NCBI GenBank assembly: GCA_947630465.1
Contig: CANRHT010000120.1
Coordinates: 1-5,665 of the forward strand
Origin: an uncultured Pseudomonadaceae bacterium
GTDB taxonomy: Bacteria; Pseudomonadota; Gammaproteobacteria; Pseudomonadales; Pseudomonadaceae
Length of the DNA stretch: 5,665 nucleotides
Direction of reading: 5' to 3'
How positions within the stretch are numbered: position 1 is the stretch's first letter; every line of letters starts with the position of its first letter. Under the pieces are notes generated by a model that was given only the letters and a program-made list of their open reading frames with translations, did not search any database and was not told the origin of the DNA. The position numbers were made by a program, and so were the translations under genes. Below are positions 1-5,665 of the stretch, in pieces.

Positions 1-806
1 CGACCGTTACACCATAAGAAACCATCAGCTTTGATTTTCTTGCCGGATTTAAGATGTAAGATCACACCTTTATCAACGCCTTCAACACGCTCATATTCTT
101 CATTATGGCGGATCAGGACGTTGTTATTACGCAGGTGATAACTCAGCGCATCGGAGATTTCATCATCCAAGAAACTTAGCAACTGATTGCGGTTATCAAT
201 CAGGTCAACCAACACACCAAGACCACTGAAAATCGACGCATATTCGCAACCAATAACGCCCGCTCCGTAAATAATTAAACGGCGTGGTGTATGGCTCAGA
301 CTGAGGATGGTATCGCTGTCATAAATACGCGGATGGGTGAAATCAACATCAGCAGGACGATACGGGCGTGAACCGGTGGCAATGATAATTTCATTGGCCA
401 CCAACTTTTCTACACGACTTGGCCCCACCACATCCACACTGTGCTCATCAGCAAAGCTAGCAGTACCGAAGTAAACATCAATACGGTTACGCGCATAGTA
501 ACCGGTGCGTGACGCCACTTGACGCTCGATCACGCTTTCTGCGCTTTTTAATACGTCAGGGAAAGAGAACCAACGCGGCTCACCAATTTGACGGAACATT
601 GAACCGGTATTAAAACGTAAAATCTGACGTACAGAATGACGTAGTGCTTTGGACGGAATAGTGCCTAAGTGAGTACTGTTACCACCGAGTACGCCACGAC
701 TCTCAACAACTGCAACCTTGCGACCTGCTTTGGCAGCATTCATTGCTGCACCTTCCCCTGCAGGCCCAGAACCAAGAATAACTACATCATAGTTGTAAAC
801 TGCCAT
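1..806 (-). CDS. sthA: Soluble pyridine nucleotide transhydrogenase SthA, N-terminal 268 residues (cut by window edge)
   Basis: SthA is a cytoplasmic FAD flavoprotein that moves hydride between NADPH and NAD+, mainly to drain excess NADPH. The start at 806 gives [19 protein letters not shown], as in Pseudomonas SthA, with AAGGAG five bases upstream. Visible are the FAD-binding Rossmann motif [10 protein letters not shown] (residues 12-21), the family segment [12 protein letters not shown] (48-59), [17 protein letters not shown] (140-156), and the second nucleotide-binding motif [14 protein letters not shown] starting at residue 180. The reading frame is open to the window edge. It ends near the family's [10 protein letters not shown]...CNGR segment, so the rest of the NAD domain and the dimerisation domain of a roughly 465-residue protein lie outside. 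SthA enzymes lack the redox disulfide of related lipoamide dehydrogenases. Here even the single remaining cysteine of that site is Ser44 (GGNSTHLG). The gene follows nqrM after 113 bases that contain a probable terminator, so it probably has its own promoter. The identification is very secure. Confidence 0.97.
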   Translation of the reverse strand, partial: MAVYNYDVVILGSGPAGEGAAMNAAKAGRKVAVVESRGVLGGNSTHLGTIPSKALRHSVRQILRFNTGSMFRQIGEPRWFSFPDVLKSAESVIERQVASRTGYYARNRIDVYFGTASFADEHSVDVVGPSRVEKLVANEIIIATGSRPYRPADVDFTHPRIYDSDTILSLSHTPRRLIIYGAGVIGCEYASIFSGLGVLVDLIDNRNQLLSFLDDEISDALSYHLRNNNVLIRHNEEYERVEGVDKGVILHLKSGKKIKADGFLWCNG

Positions 807-811
807 TTGGA

Positions 812-817
812 CTCCTT
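812..817 (-). promoter_or_regulatory. Ribosome binding site of sthA
   Basis: On the minus strand AAGGAG lies five bases before the ATG at 806. It supports this start, which also gives the N-terminus expected for Pseudomonas-type SthA. Confidence 0.8.
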
Positions 818-820
818 CAC

Positions 821-850
821 AATATGCTCGGTGCACACCCACTGTGTCAC
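821..850 (-). promoter_or_regulatory. Tentative sigma70-type promoter of sthA
   Basis: On the minus strand GTGACA (845-850, five of six matches to TTGACA) is followed after 18 bases by CATATT (821-826, four of six matches to TATAAT). Transcription would then start close to the Shine-Dalgarno sequence and leave a very short leader. The -10 element is only a fair match. The main support is position: it lies after a probable terminator and directly before a gene of separate function. This is inference. Confidence 0.3.
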
Positions 851-861
851 AGCAGCATATT
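821..861. repeat. Inverted repeat in the sthA upstream region
   Basis: The arms AATATGCT (821-828) and AGCATATT (854-861) are perfect reverse complements of 8 bp, separated by 25 bp. Inside the gap lies a smaller odd-centred dyad, CTGTGTCACAG (842-852). The distal arm overlaps the tentative -10 element, and the whole element ends four bases before the sthA Shine-Dalgarno sequence. It could be an operator or an mRNA stem-loop before the ribosome site. It does not fit an operator I recognise. The repeat itself is plain in the sequence; its role is not known. Confidence 0.5.
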
Positions 862-864
862 TAC

Positions 865-889
865 AAAAAAACTGACGTATTCAGCCAGT
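865..889 (-). terminator. Probable intrinsic terminator of the nqr operon
   Basis: On the minus strand ACTGGC (884-889) pairs with GTCAGT (871-876) in a 6-bp stem with one G-U pair and a 7-base loop. It is followed directly by six T (865-870), seven counting the last base of the stem. It begins about 30 bases after the nqrM stop codon, where an operon terminator is expected. The stem is short and only moderately GC-rich, so termination may be incomplete and some readthrough into sthA is plausible. Confidence 0.5.
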
Positions 890-919
890 AAAACTCACGC
901 CCCGCACTTAGCATTTGCC

Positions 920-1165
920 TTAGCGTTTGGTCGCGTCGTAACTCTGAGCCGCATTTTGCGCCATTGCACCGGAGGATGCATTGACCTCATCACACTTCTC
1001 ACGCACTCCACCACAGATAGAGCACTCTTTTTCAATGCCTAAATTAGCAATACCACCGCAAGAGCCAGCAATAGGTGCACGCCCAGCCAAGACACCGGCC
1101 GACATACCCAATACAACCAACAGCATTACAGCAAATACGACTAAAAATAATATAAATCCGCTCAT
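920..1165 (-). CDS. nqrM: NQR maturation protein NqrM
   Basis: NqrM (formerly DUF539) is a small membrane protein required to assemble functional NQR, probably by delivering iron to the centre held by cysteines of NqrD and NqrE. This 81-residue protein has one N-terminal membrane segment (about residues 3-24). The family motif GSCGGIANLGIEKECSIC follows, with four cysteines at positions 36, 48, 51 and 58. All four expected cysteines are present. The tail after residue 60 is hydrophilic and looks unconserved. The ATG at 1165 overlaps the apbE stop codon as ATGA (4 bases), and GGGAGGT lies five bases upstream, which points to translational coupling. It is the last gene of the nqr operon. Small genes like this one are often left as hypothetical, but motif and context agree here. 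Confidence 0.94.
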   Translation of the reverse strand: MSGFILFLVVFAVMLLVVLGMSAGVLAGRAPIAGSCGGIANLGIEKECSICGGVREKCDEVNASSGAMAQNAAQSYDATKR

Positions 1166-2202
1166 CGACTACCTCCCTCAGGAAATATCCTGGAAAACTC
1201 AGAGCTTACTTGTGTTACAAAACCATCACTGTGCGTATCACGCAAAACAAAAAAAGCGGCTACCTGATGCTCTTCGGCAAAGGCCAATCCGCGTTCAGGT
1301 CCCAACACTAACAACAGTGTACCTAAACCATCGGCACGTAAGGTAGAAGGATCAATCACCGTCACCGATGCCAACCGATGGTTGATGGGCGCGCCTGTCT
1401 GCGGATCAATGGTATGGGAAAAGCGCACGCCATTTTCTTCAAAATAATTACGATAATCACCGGACGTGTTAATACCGTAGCCGTCGATTTCGAGTATACG
1501 TTGAATCACCTGCTGACTGCCGGCTAGCGGCTGTTCTAAAGCAATGCGCCAGGGCGAACCATCGGGTTTGCGGCCTTTAGCGAGTAACTCGCCGGTGACT
1601 TCAACCATGTAGCTGTCAATATTGAGCTCAGCAAAACGCTCGCCAATACGATCAACCGTATAACCTGCGGCAATACTATTAAAATCCAGACTGACGTCAG
1701 CATCTTTGCACAGTTGATGATCGACCACACGTACATGGCTATAACCAATTTTTGCTTGTGCTGCAGTGATCTCATCGGCACTGGGCACTTGCTTACCCCG
1801 TGATTGCGGACCAAAGCCCCACACATCCAGCAGTGGACCTAAAGTTAGATCAAAAGCACCATCACTCAGGCGGGATAACTCATACCCGTACTGCGCTAGA
1901 TCGAGCACAGGTTGTGGCATAGGCATGCAGGTATTGGCAGGTGCTTGATTAAAGCGAGCGATATCAGAATCGAGGCGGTAGGTCGACATTTGCCGATCCA
2001 CCTCATCTAAAATACTGTGTACAGCAACACCCACAGCATCCACTGCAGGCGTTGTCGTAGTGTGAACATACTTAACAGTGTAAGTGCTGCCCATGGTGGG
2101 ACCGGTCAGCACTTCCACCCGCTCAGACTTGCTTTCACAAGCACTGAGCGTTACCGCAAACAACGAGGCTAAACACGCTCCCTGCAATAGGTTGCGTAGC
2201 AT
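1162..2202 (-). CDS. apbE: FAD:protein FMN transferase ApbE (lipoprotein)
   Basis: ApbE is a Mg2+-dependent enzyme that splits FAD and attaches FMN through a phosphoester bond to a threonine of target proteins, here NqrC and NqrB. The 346-residue product starts with a lipoprotein signal peptide and lipobox LSAC (residues 19-22), so mature protein would be anchored in a membrane at Cys22, facing the periplasm. Family motifs in order are GPTMGSTY (34-41), MSTYRLDSDIARFN (72-85), DGAFDLTLGPLLDVWGFGP (114-132), FNSIAAGYTVDRIG (174-187), EVTGELLAKG (201-210), SGDYRNYF (247-254), SHTIDPQTG (262-270) and ADGLGTLL (290-297), which holds the expected metal-binding Asp and Thr. The start at 2202 was chosen because it places the signal peptide at the N-terminus and has GGAGG five bases upstream. 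A longer frame from 2247 would put 15 residues before the signal and overlap nqrF. It begins one base after the nqrF stop codon and overlaps nqrM by four bases. Confidence 0.96.
   Translation of the reverse strand: MLRNLLQGACLASLFAVTLSACESKSERVEVLTGPTMGSTYTVKYVHTTTTPAVDAVGVAVHSILDEVDRQMSTYRLDSDIARFNQAPANTCMPMPQPVLDLAQYGYELSRLSDGAFDLTLGPLLDVWGFGPQSRGKQVPSADEITAAQAKIGYSHVRVVDHQLCKDADVSLDFNSIAAGYTVDRIGERFAELNIDSYMVEVTGELLAKGRKPDGSPWRIALEQPLAGSQQVIQRILEIDGYGINTSGDYRNYFEENGVRFSHTIDPQTGAPINHRLASVTVIDPSTLRADGLGTLLLVLGPERGLAFAEEHQVAAFFVLRDTHSDGFVTQVSSEFSRIFPEGGSR
1171..1177 (-). promoter_or_regulatory. Ribosome binding site of nqrM inside the end of apbE
   Basis: GGGAGGT on the minus strand lies five bases before the nqrM ATG at 1165. 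It falls within the last apbE codons, which encode Gly-Gly-Ser-Arg. It decides the nqrM start. Confidence 0.8.
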
Positions 2203-2203
2203 A

Positions 2204-3427
2204 TTAGCCTCCAAAGTCATCAAGTAAGATATTTTCAGGCTCAACACCCATATCCACTAACAAATTCACAACAGCATTGTTCATCATCGGTGGACCACAC
2301 ATGTAGAATTCGCAATCTTCAGGTGCGGGGTGGTCTTTCAAATAGTTCTCATACAGAACGTTATGAATAAAGCCTGTCGGACCTGTCCAATTGTCTTCCG
2401 GCAATGGGTCAGATAAGGCCAAGTGCCAGGTGAAGTTTGGATTCTCTTCTTGCAGCTTGTCGTACTCTTCTACGTAGAAGGCTTCACGCATGGAACGTGC
2501 GCCATACCAGAAGCTGATTTTACGCGTACTGTGCAAGCGTTTGAGTTGGTCAAAGATGTGCGAACGCATCGGCGCCATACCCGCACCACCACCAATAAAG
2601 ACCATTTCCGCATCGGTATCTTTAGCGAAGAAGTCACCGAAAGGTCCGTAAACAGTGACCTTATCACCTTCTTTCAGGCTAAAGACCCATGACGACATAA
2701 TACCCGCTGGTAAATCATCACGGCCTGGCGGCGGTGTTGCAATACGGATATTAAACTTAACCACACCCTTTTCTTCAGGGTAGTTGGCCATGGAGTACGC
2801 ACGGATAGTGGGCTCAGTGACGATCGACTTATAGCGCCAAATATCGAACTTATCCCAATCTTCATGAAACTCAGGCTGGATATCAAAATCTTTGTAGTGC
2901 ACTTCGTGTGGTGGGCACTCTAACTGTACATAACCACCGGCGCGGAAATTCACATCCTCGCCATCAGGAATACGCAAGGTCAACTCTTTAATAAAGGTCG
3001 CCACGTTCGGGTTGGATTCAACCGTGCATTCCCACTTCTTCACCCCGAAAATCTCTTCTGGGATTTGAATGTCCATGTCTTGTTTAACCGACACTTGGCA
3101 GGATAAACGCCAGCCTTCTTTACCTTCGCGCTTAGTGAAGTGTGACTCTTCAGTGGGCAGCATTTCACCACCACCACTGCTGATCACACAACTGCACTGC
3201 GCACAGGTACCACCACCACCACAGGCAGAAGATAAAAAGATATTGTTGCTAGCAAGCGTTTGCAGCAACTTACCACCAGCGGGCACGGTAATAGTGCGCT
3301 CGCCGTTGATATTAATGGTCACATCACCGTCTGATACTAAACGCGCACGAGCGACAAGAATCATCACTACCAGCGCCAGCACGATCGCGGTAAACATGCC
3401 AATAGCGAGAAAAATCTCGAAATTCAT
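2204..3427 (-). CDS. nqrF: NQR subunit F, NADH dehydrogenase with 2Fe-2S and FAD
   Basis: NqrF is the electron entry subunit. It oxidises NADH in the cytoplasm and passes electrons from FAD to a 2Fe-2S centre and on into the membrane subunits. The 407-residue protein has the usual length. It has an N-terminal membrane helix (about residues 4-26) and a ferredoxin domain with cluster ligands Cys69, Cys75, Cys78 and Cys110 ([11 protein letters not shown]). The flavin-binding motif RAYSMAN starts at residue 209, and the NADH-binding segment [11 protein letters not shown] spans 279-289. The conserved MCGPPMM (376-382) contains Cys377, and the protein ends in the family sequence DDFGG. The start at 3427 has GGAG nine bases upstream, overlapping the nqrE stop codon, with a 13-base gap to nqrE. 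The terminal Gly-Gly codons also form the Shine-Dalgarno sequence of apbE. Nothing is missing or unusual in the cofactor sites. Confidence 0.99.
   Translation of the reverse strand: MNFEIFLAIGMFTAIVLALVVMILVARARLVSDGDVTININGERTITVPAGGKLLQTLASNNIFLSSACGGGGTCAQCSCVISSGGGEMLPTEESHFTKREGKEGWRLSCQVSVKQDMDIQIPEEIFGVKKWECTVESNPNVATFIKELTLRIPDGEDVNFRAGGYVQLECPPHEVHYKDFDIQPEFHEDWDKFDIWRYKSIVTEPTIRAYSMANYPEEKGVVKFNIRIATPPPGRDDLPAGIMSSWVFSLKEGDKVTVYGPFGDFFAKDTDAEMVFIGGGAGMAPMRSHIFDQLKRLHSTRKISFWYGARSMREAFYVEEYDKLQEENPNFTWHLALSDPLPEDNWTGPTGFIHNVLYENYLKDHPAPEDCEFYMCGPPMMNNAVVNLLVDMGVEPENILLDDFGG
2208..2212 (-). promoter_or_regulatory. Ribosome binding site of apbE formed by the last codons of nqrF
   Basis: GGAGG on the minus strand is made of the GGA GGC codons for the conserved C-terminal Gly-Gly of NqrF. 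It sits five bases before the apbE ATG at 2202, fixing that start over the upstream ATG at 2247. Confidence 0.8.
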
Positions 3428-3440
3428 AACTCGCTACTCC

Positions 3441-4049
3441 TTACAGTTGTACGCCAGAGAATGACATAAAGCCCAATGACATTAAGCCAATGGTAATAAA
3501 GGTAATGCCCAGGCCTTGCAGCCCTGCTGGCACGTCGCTGTATTTGAGCTTTTCACGGATACCCGCCAGTAACGCAATCGCCAGTGCCCAAGAAAAACCT
3601 GAACCTAAGCCATACACGGTACTTTCGGCAAAGTTGTAATCACGCTCAACCATAAACAGCGTACCACCCATGATGGCGCAGTTTACCGTGATCAACGGCA
3701 AGAACACGCCCAATGCGTTATATAACGCCGGCACATACTTATCGAGCAGCATTTCTAGGATTTGCACAATAGCAGCAATCACGCCGATATAGCTGAGCAG
3801 TCCTAAGAAGCTTAAATCAACTTCAGGCATACCTGCCCAAGCCAATGCGCCATCTTTAAGCAAGTAGGTATAAATCAGGTTGTTCGCCGGTACAGTAATC
3901 ACCTGCACCACAACCACGGCAATACCTAGACCAATTGCTGTTTCCACTTTTTTGGAAATCGCAATAAAGGTACACATACCCAAGAAAAACGCCAAAGCCA
4001 TGTTTTCAACGAAAACCGCTTTAACAAATAAACTGATGTAATGTTCCAT
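3441..4049 (-). CDS. nqrE: NQR subunit E, membrane subunit holding half of the Fe-S centre
   Basis: NqrE is an integral inner-membrane subunit that pairs with its homologue NqrD in inverted orientation. Together they hold an iron-sulfur centre that carries electrons across the membrane. The 202-residue protein opens with [20 protein letters not shown] and ends MSFSGVQL, both strong family signatures, and has about six hydrophobic helices. The expected cysteine ligands are present: Cys26 (LGMCTF) and Cys124 (TVNCAIMGG), matching Cys26 and Cys120 of Vibrio cholerae. Glu99 (QILEM) corresponds to V. cholerae Glu95, an acidic residue linked to ion uptake. Relative to V. cholerae there is a four-residue insertion around residues 71-76 (WAGMPE), as I recall from Pseudomonas. 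The ATG at 4049 shares one base with the nqrD stop codon (TGATG), with AAGGAGG seven bases upstream. Confidence 0.98.
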   Translation of the reverse strand: MEHYISLFVKAVFVENMALAFFLGMCTFIAISKKVETAIGLGIAVVVVQVITVPANNLIYTYLLKDGALAWAGMPEVDLSFLGLLSYIGVIAAIVQILEMLLDKYVPALYNALGVFLPLITVNCAIMGGTLFMVERDYNFAESTVYGLGSGFSWALAIALLAGIREKLKYSDVPAGLQGLGITFITIGLMSLGFMSFSGVQL

Positions 4050-4717
4050 CAGTACGCCTCCTTCTCTTGAGTGTGCGCAGCAATACTGAAGTCAGGCTTT
4101 TCCACCTGCTCCTTCTTCCACATGCGCAGACCCCAAATAATCAGACCAATTAAGAAGAACGCTGAAGGTGGTAACAACAACATACCGTTGGGTAAGTACC
4201 AACCGCCATCATTCACTACCGGTAAAATGGTGTAACCCATCAATTTACCAGCACCAAACAACTCACGGACAATACCCAGCACAATCAGCATGGCGCTGTA
4301 GCCTAAACCGTTACCAATACCGTCAAAAAACGAGATAACCGGTGGATTAGACATCGCAAAAGCTTCAGCACGACCCATCACAATACAGTTGGTGATAATC
4401 AAACCGACGAACACCGATAACTGCTTGGACAATGAATACGCATAGGCTTTGAGCACCTGATCAACCACGATCACCAATGAGGCAATGATCACCATCTGCA
4501 CAATCATACGGATTGAACTGGGGATCTGACTGCGAATCATCGAGATAAACATATTGGAGAACGCGGTTACCAAAGTTAAGGCAACCGACATCACCAATGC
4601 AGTTTTCAGGTTAGAAGTAACCGCCAGAGCCGAACAGATACCGAGGATCTGTAAACCAATAGGGTTGTTATTAAAGATCGGATCAAGCAGAACTTGTTTA
4701 ATTGTTGGCTGTGACAT
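4049..4717 (-). CDS. nqrD: NQR subunit D, membrane subunit holding half of the Fe-S centre
   Basis: NqrD is the second of the two homologous six-helix membrane subunits that clamp the intramembrane iron-sulfur centre. The 222-residue protein contains Cys28 (LGICSAL) and Cys111 ([13 protein letters not shown]), the equivalents of V. cholerae Cys29 and Cys112. Asp132 ([11 protein letters not shown]) matches V. cholerae Asp133, an acidic residue linked to ion translocation. The segment NGGWY-type sequence appears here as [10 protein letters not shown] in the last third. The C-terminal tail after about residue 205 is charged and likely cytoplasmic, and is somewhat longer than in V. cholerae (about 210 residues). 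The ATG at 4717 follows the nqrC stop codon after two bases. GGAGG, formed by the last nqrC codons, lies seven bases upstream. It overlaps nqrE by one base. Confidence 0.98.
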   Translation of the reverse strand: MSQPTIKQVLLDPIFNNNPIGLQILGICSALAVTSNLKTALVMSVALTLVTAFSNMFISMIRSQIPSSIRMIVQMVIIASLVIVVDQVLKAYAYSLSKQLSVFVGLIITNCIVMGRAEAFAMSNPPVISFFDGIGNGLGYSAMLIVLGIVRELFGAGKLMGYTILPVVNDGGWYLPNGMLLLPPSAFFLIGLIIWGLRMWKKEQVEKPDFSIAAHTQEKEAY

Positions 4718-4719
4718 CT

Positions 4720-5508
4720 TTACGCCTCCCCAGCACGTAAATGCTTAATAAAGCTACCGAAGCCATTCTCACCCAGCCAAAACTGCACTAAGTGAGTCAC
4801 GCCGTTACTGGTCAACGTTGCCCCAGCCAAACCATCAATCTGGTTGACTGCTGCAGCGCTACTCTTATCGACGTTGCCTTTAATAACGCGAATGGCGACT
4901 TCGTCATTGCTGTCAAATACATTTTTACCTAACCACAGGTCACGCCATTTTGGGTTATCCACTTCACCGCCCAAACCGGGTGTTTCACCGTGCTCGTAAA
5001 AACCAAAGCCAGCCACTGTATTCAAATCACCTTTCACAGCCACAAAACCATGCAGGGTTGACCATAGGCCATAACCACGTACTGGAATGATCAGCGTATC
5101 CAGTTGACCGTCATGCTCAACCATATACACAGTGCTGAAACGTTCACGGCGCTTGATTGAAGCAATATCTTCAGAGCCTTTTAACGCTTTAGATAAAGCA
5201 GGATCTTTCGATGAGGCTAATGGATCAAAGGTAATAGGGTCTTGCGCATCAGAAAACTTACCGGTTTCTAAGTCAACAAGACGTGCATTAATGCGCTGAT
5301 CAAACATTTGTTTAACCTGCGCACCGCTCATGCTTGCATCGCCTAAACCTGCGATTGCTAAGATACTGCGTTGCTTATCCAGCAAACGGTTCTCAACTTG
5401 CGTGGGACGCAGGGCAACCGCAGCCCCAGCAACAAATATTGAACACACCAAGCACACTAATAAGGCAACGGTTAATGTACGGGCGGTTGATTCTCTTTGA
5501 CTAGACAT
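4720..5508 (-). CDS. nqrC: NQR subunit C, periplasmic covalent-FMN subunit
   Basis: NqrC carries a covalent FMN in a periplasmic domain and relays electrons from the NqrD/NqrE centre to the FMN of NqrB. The 262-residue product has one N-terminal membrane helix (about residues 11-33) followed by a soluble domain. Family segments include [10 protein letters not shown] (76-85), [14 protein letters not shown] (145-158), [13 protein letters not shown] (171-183) and GENGFGSF (246-253). The flavin attachment motif is [12 protein letters not shown] (225-236), with Thr231 as the expected FMN acceptor; the serine often found before GAT is alanine here. The start at 5508 matches the known NqrC N-terminus and has GGAGG ten bases upstream. 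A longer frame from 5556 would only re-read the end of nqrB. The gene overlaps nqrB by eight bases. ApbE, encoded three genes downstream, is the enzyme expected to flavinylate it. Confidence 0.98.
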   Translation of the reverse strand: MSSQRESTARTLTVALLVCLVCSIFVAGAAVALRPTQVENRLLDKQRSILAIAGLGDASMSGAQVKQMFDQRINARLVDLETGKFSDAQDPITFDPLASSKDPALSKALKGSEDIASIKRRERFSTVYMVEHDGQLDTLIIPVRGYGLWSTLHGFVAVKGDLNTVAGFGFYEHGETPGLGGEVDNPKWRDLWLGKNVFDSNDEVAIRVIKGNVDKSSAAAVNQIDGLAGATLTSNGVTHLVQFWLGENGFGSFIKHLRAGEA

Positions 5509-5665
5509 GACGTGCCAGCCTCCGCTTAATATTGGCCTGAACAATAAAGTGGTCAATCAATGGCGCGCACAAGTTAGCAAACAAAATCGCCAACATCATG
5601 CCTTCTGGGAACGCTGGGTTAACCACGCGGATCAACACCACCATCACACCAATCAGTGCACCAAA
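5501..5665 (-). CDS. nqrB: NQR subunit B, C-terminal 54 residues (cut by window edge)
   Basis: NqrB is the large membrane subunit with a covalent FMN, riboflavin, the ubiquinone site and most of the ion channel. Only its end is present. It reads in frame from the window edge as [20 protein letters not shown], then a hydrophobic helix ([20 protein letters not shown]), then a basic cytoplasmic tail ending IKRRLARHV, all typical of the NqrB C-terminus. The stop codon TAG lies at 5501-5503, inside the start of nqrC, giving an 8-base overlap. The FMN-bearing threonine motif and most ion-path residues lie outside the window and cannot be judged. Confidence 0.97.
   Translation of the reverse strand, partial: FGALIGVMVVLIRVVNPAFPEGMMLAILFANLCAPLIDHFIVQANIKRRLARHV
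5519..5523 (-). promoter_or_regulatory. Ribosome binding site of nqrC inside nqrB
   Basis: GGAGG on the minus strand lies ten bases before the nqrC ATG at 5508 and within the last codons of nqrB (the Arg-Arg-Leu segment). The spacing is slightly long, but no better start is near and the resulting N-terminus matches the family. Confidence 0.65.

Noticed and set aside
842..852. CTGTGTCACAG dyad as a CRP-type site
   Set aside because: A CRP site needs TGTGA and TCACA halves about six bases apart. Here the halves meet at one central base, so it does not fit.
669..1042. Two small plus-strand frames (68 and 72 residues) over the nqrM-sthA gap
   Set aside because: They run antisense into sthA or nqrM, have cysteine- and threonine-rich products with no family resemblance, and lack support from context.
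981..1346. 121-residue open frame on the plus strand
   Set aside because: It lies opposite nqrM and the end of apbE, both well supported by motifs. Its product shows no domain, and no ribosome site stands out.
1536..1826. 96-residue open frame on the minus strand inside apbE
   Set aside because: It is a different frame of a region where the ApbE frame holds the conserved motifs throughout.
2203..2247. Upstream start for apbE at 2247
   Set aside because: It would add 15 residues before a lipoprotein signal peptide and overlap nqrF by 44 bases. The ATG at 2202 has an ideal Shine-Dalgarno sequence.
3069..3464. 131-residue open frame on the plus strand
   Set aside because: It is antisense to the ferredoxin part of nqrF and the end of nqrE, and the product has a low-complexity, family-free look. 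It is a shadow of the real genes.
5509..5556. Upstream start for nqrC at 5556
   Set aside because: The extra 16 residues are an out-of-frame reading of the nqrB end and do not match NqrC N-termini; the ATG at 5508 does.
1..5665. Novel defence, mobile or otherwise undescribed system
   Set aside because: All sequence except a 113-base gap is taken by recognised respiratory, maturation or redox genes in a known order. I found no direct repeat arrays, transposase, tRNA or unexplained gene.

Overview
The window is one stretch of a gammaproteobacterial chromosome, and every gene in it reads on the minus strand. Read in the direction of transcription (from high to low coordinates) the order is nqrB (3' end only), nqrC, nqrD, nqrE, nqrF, apbE, nqrM, then sthA (5' part only). 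From memory this is the same order as the nqr-apbE-nqrM-sth locus of Pseudomonas aeruginosa. The SthA fragment reads almost like Pseudomonas SthA, and NqrE carries a Pseudomonas-type four-residue insertion relative to Vibrio cholerae. By eye the GC content is about 45-50%, too low for a typical Pseudomonas, so a lower-GC Pseudomonadaceae member or close relative is the best guess. The genus is inference.

Positions 920-5665 hold the 3' part of an operon for the NQR respiratory complex. This is the membrane NADH:ubiquinone oxidoreductase that couples NADH oxidation to ion pumping. The genes are packed tightly, with overlaps of 1, 4 and 8 bases or gaps of 1 to 13 bases. Each gene start has a clear Shine-Dalgarno sequence, several of them inside the last codons of the gene before. 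NqrF takes electrons from NADH through FAD and a 2Fe-2S centre. NqrD and NqrE hold a membrane iron-sulfur centre between them. NqrC carries a covalent FMN on the periplasmic side, and NqrB carries another FMN and the quinone site. The last two genes are assembly factors: ApbE attaches FMN to NqrC and NqrB, and NqrM is needed to build the iron centre between NqrD and NqrE.

Positions 807-919 are the only real intergenic space (113 bases). It holds a weak-to-moderate intrinsic terminator just after nqrM, then a leader for sthA with an 8-bp inverted repeat, a smaller dyad and a tentative promoter. No stretch over 300 bases lacks a gene.

Positions 1-806 encode the first 268 residues of SthA, the soluble pyridine nucleotide transhydrogenase, which balances NADPH and NADH. 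Its position next to NQR puts two enzymes acting on the NADH pool side by side.

I see no mobile element, CRISPR array, RNA gene, broken gene or unknown system here. The window is an ordinary, well-conserved respiratory locus, and the findings below are small refinements.
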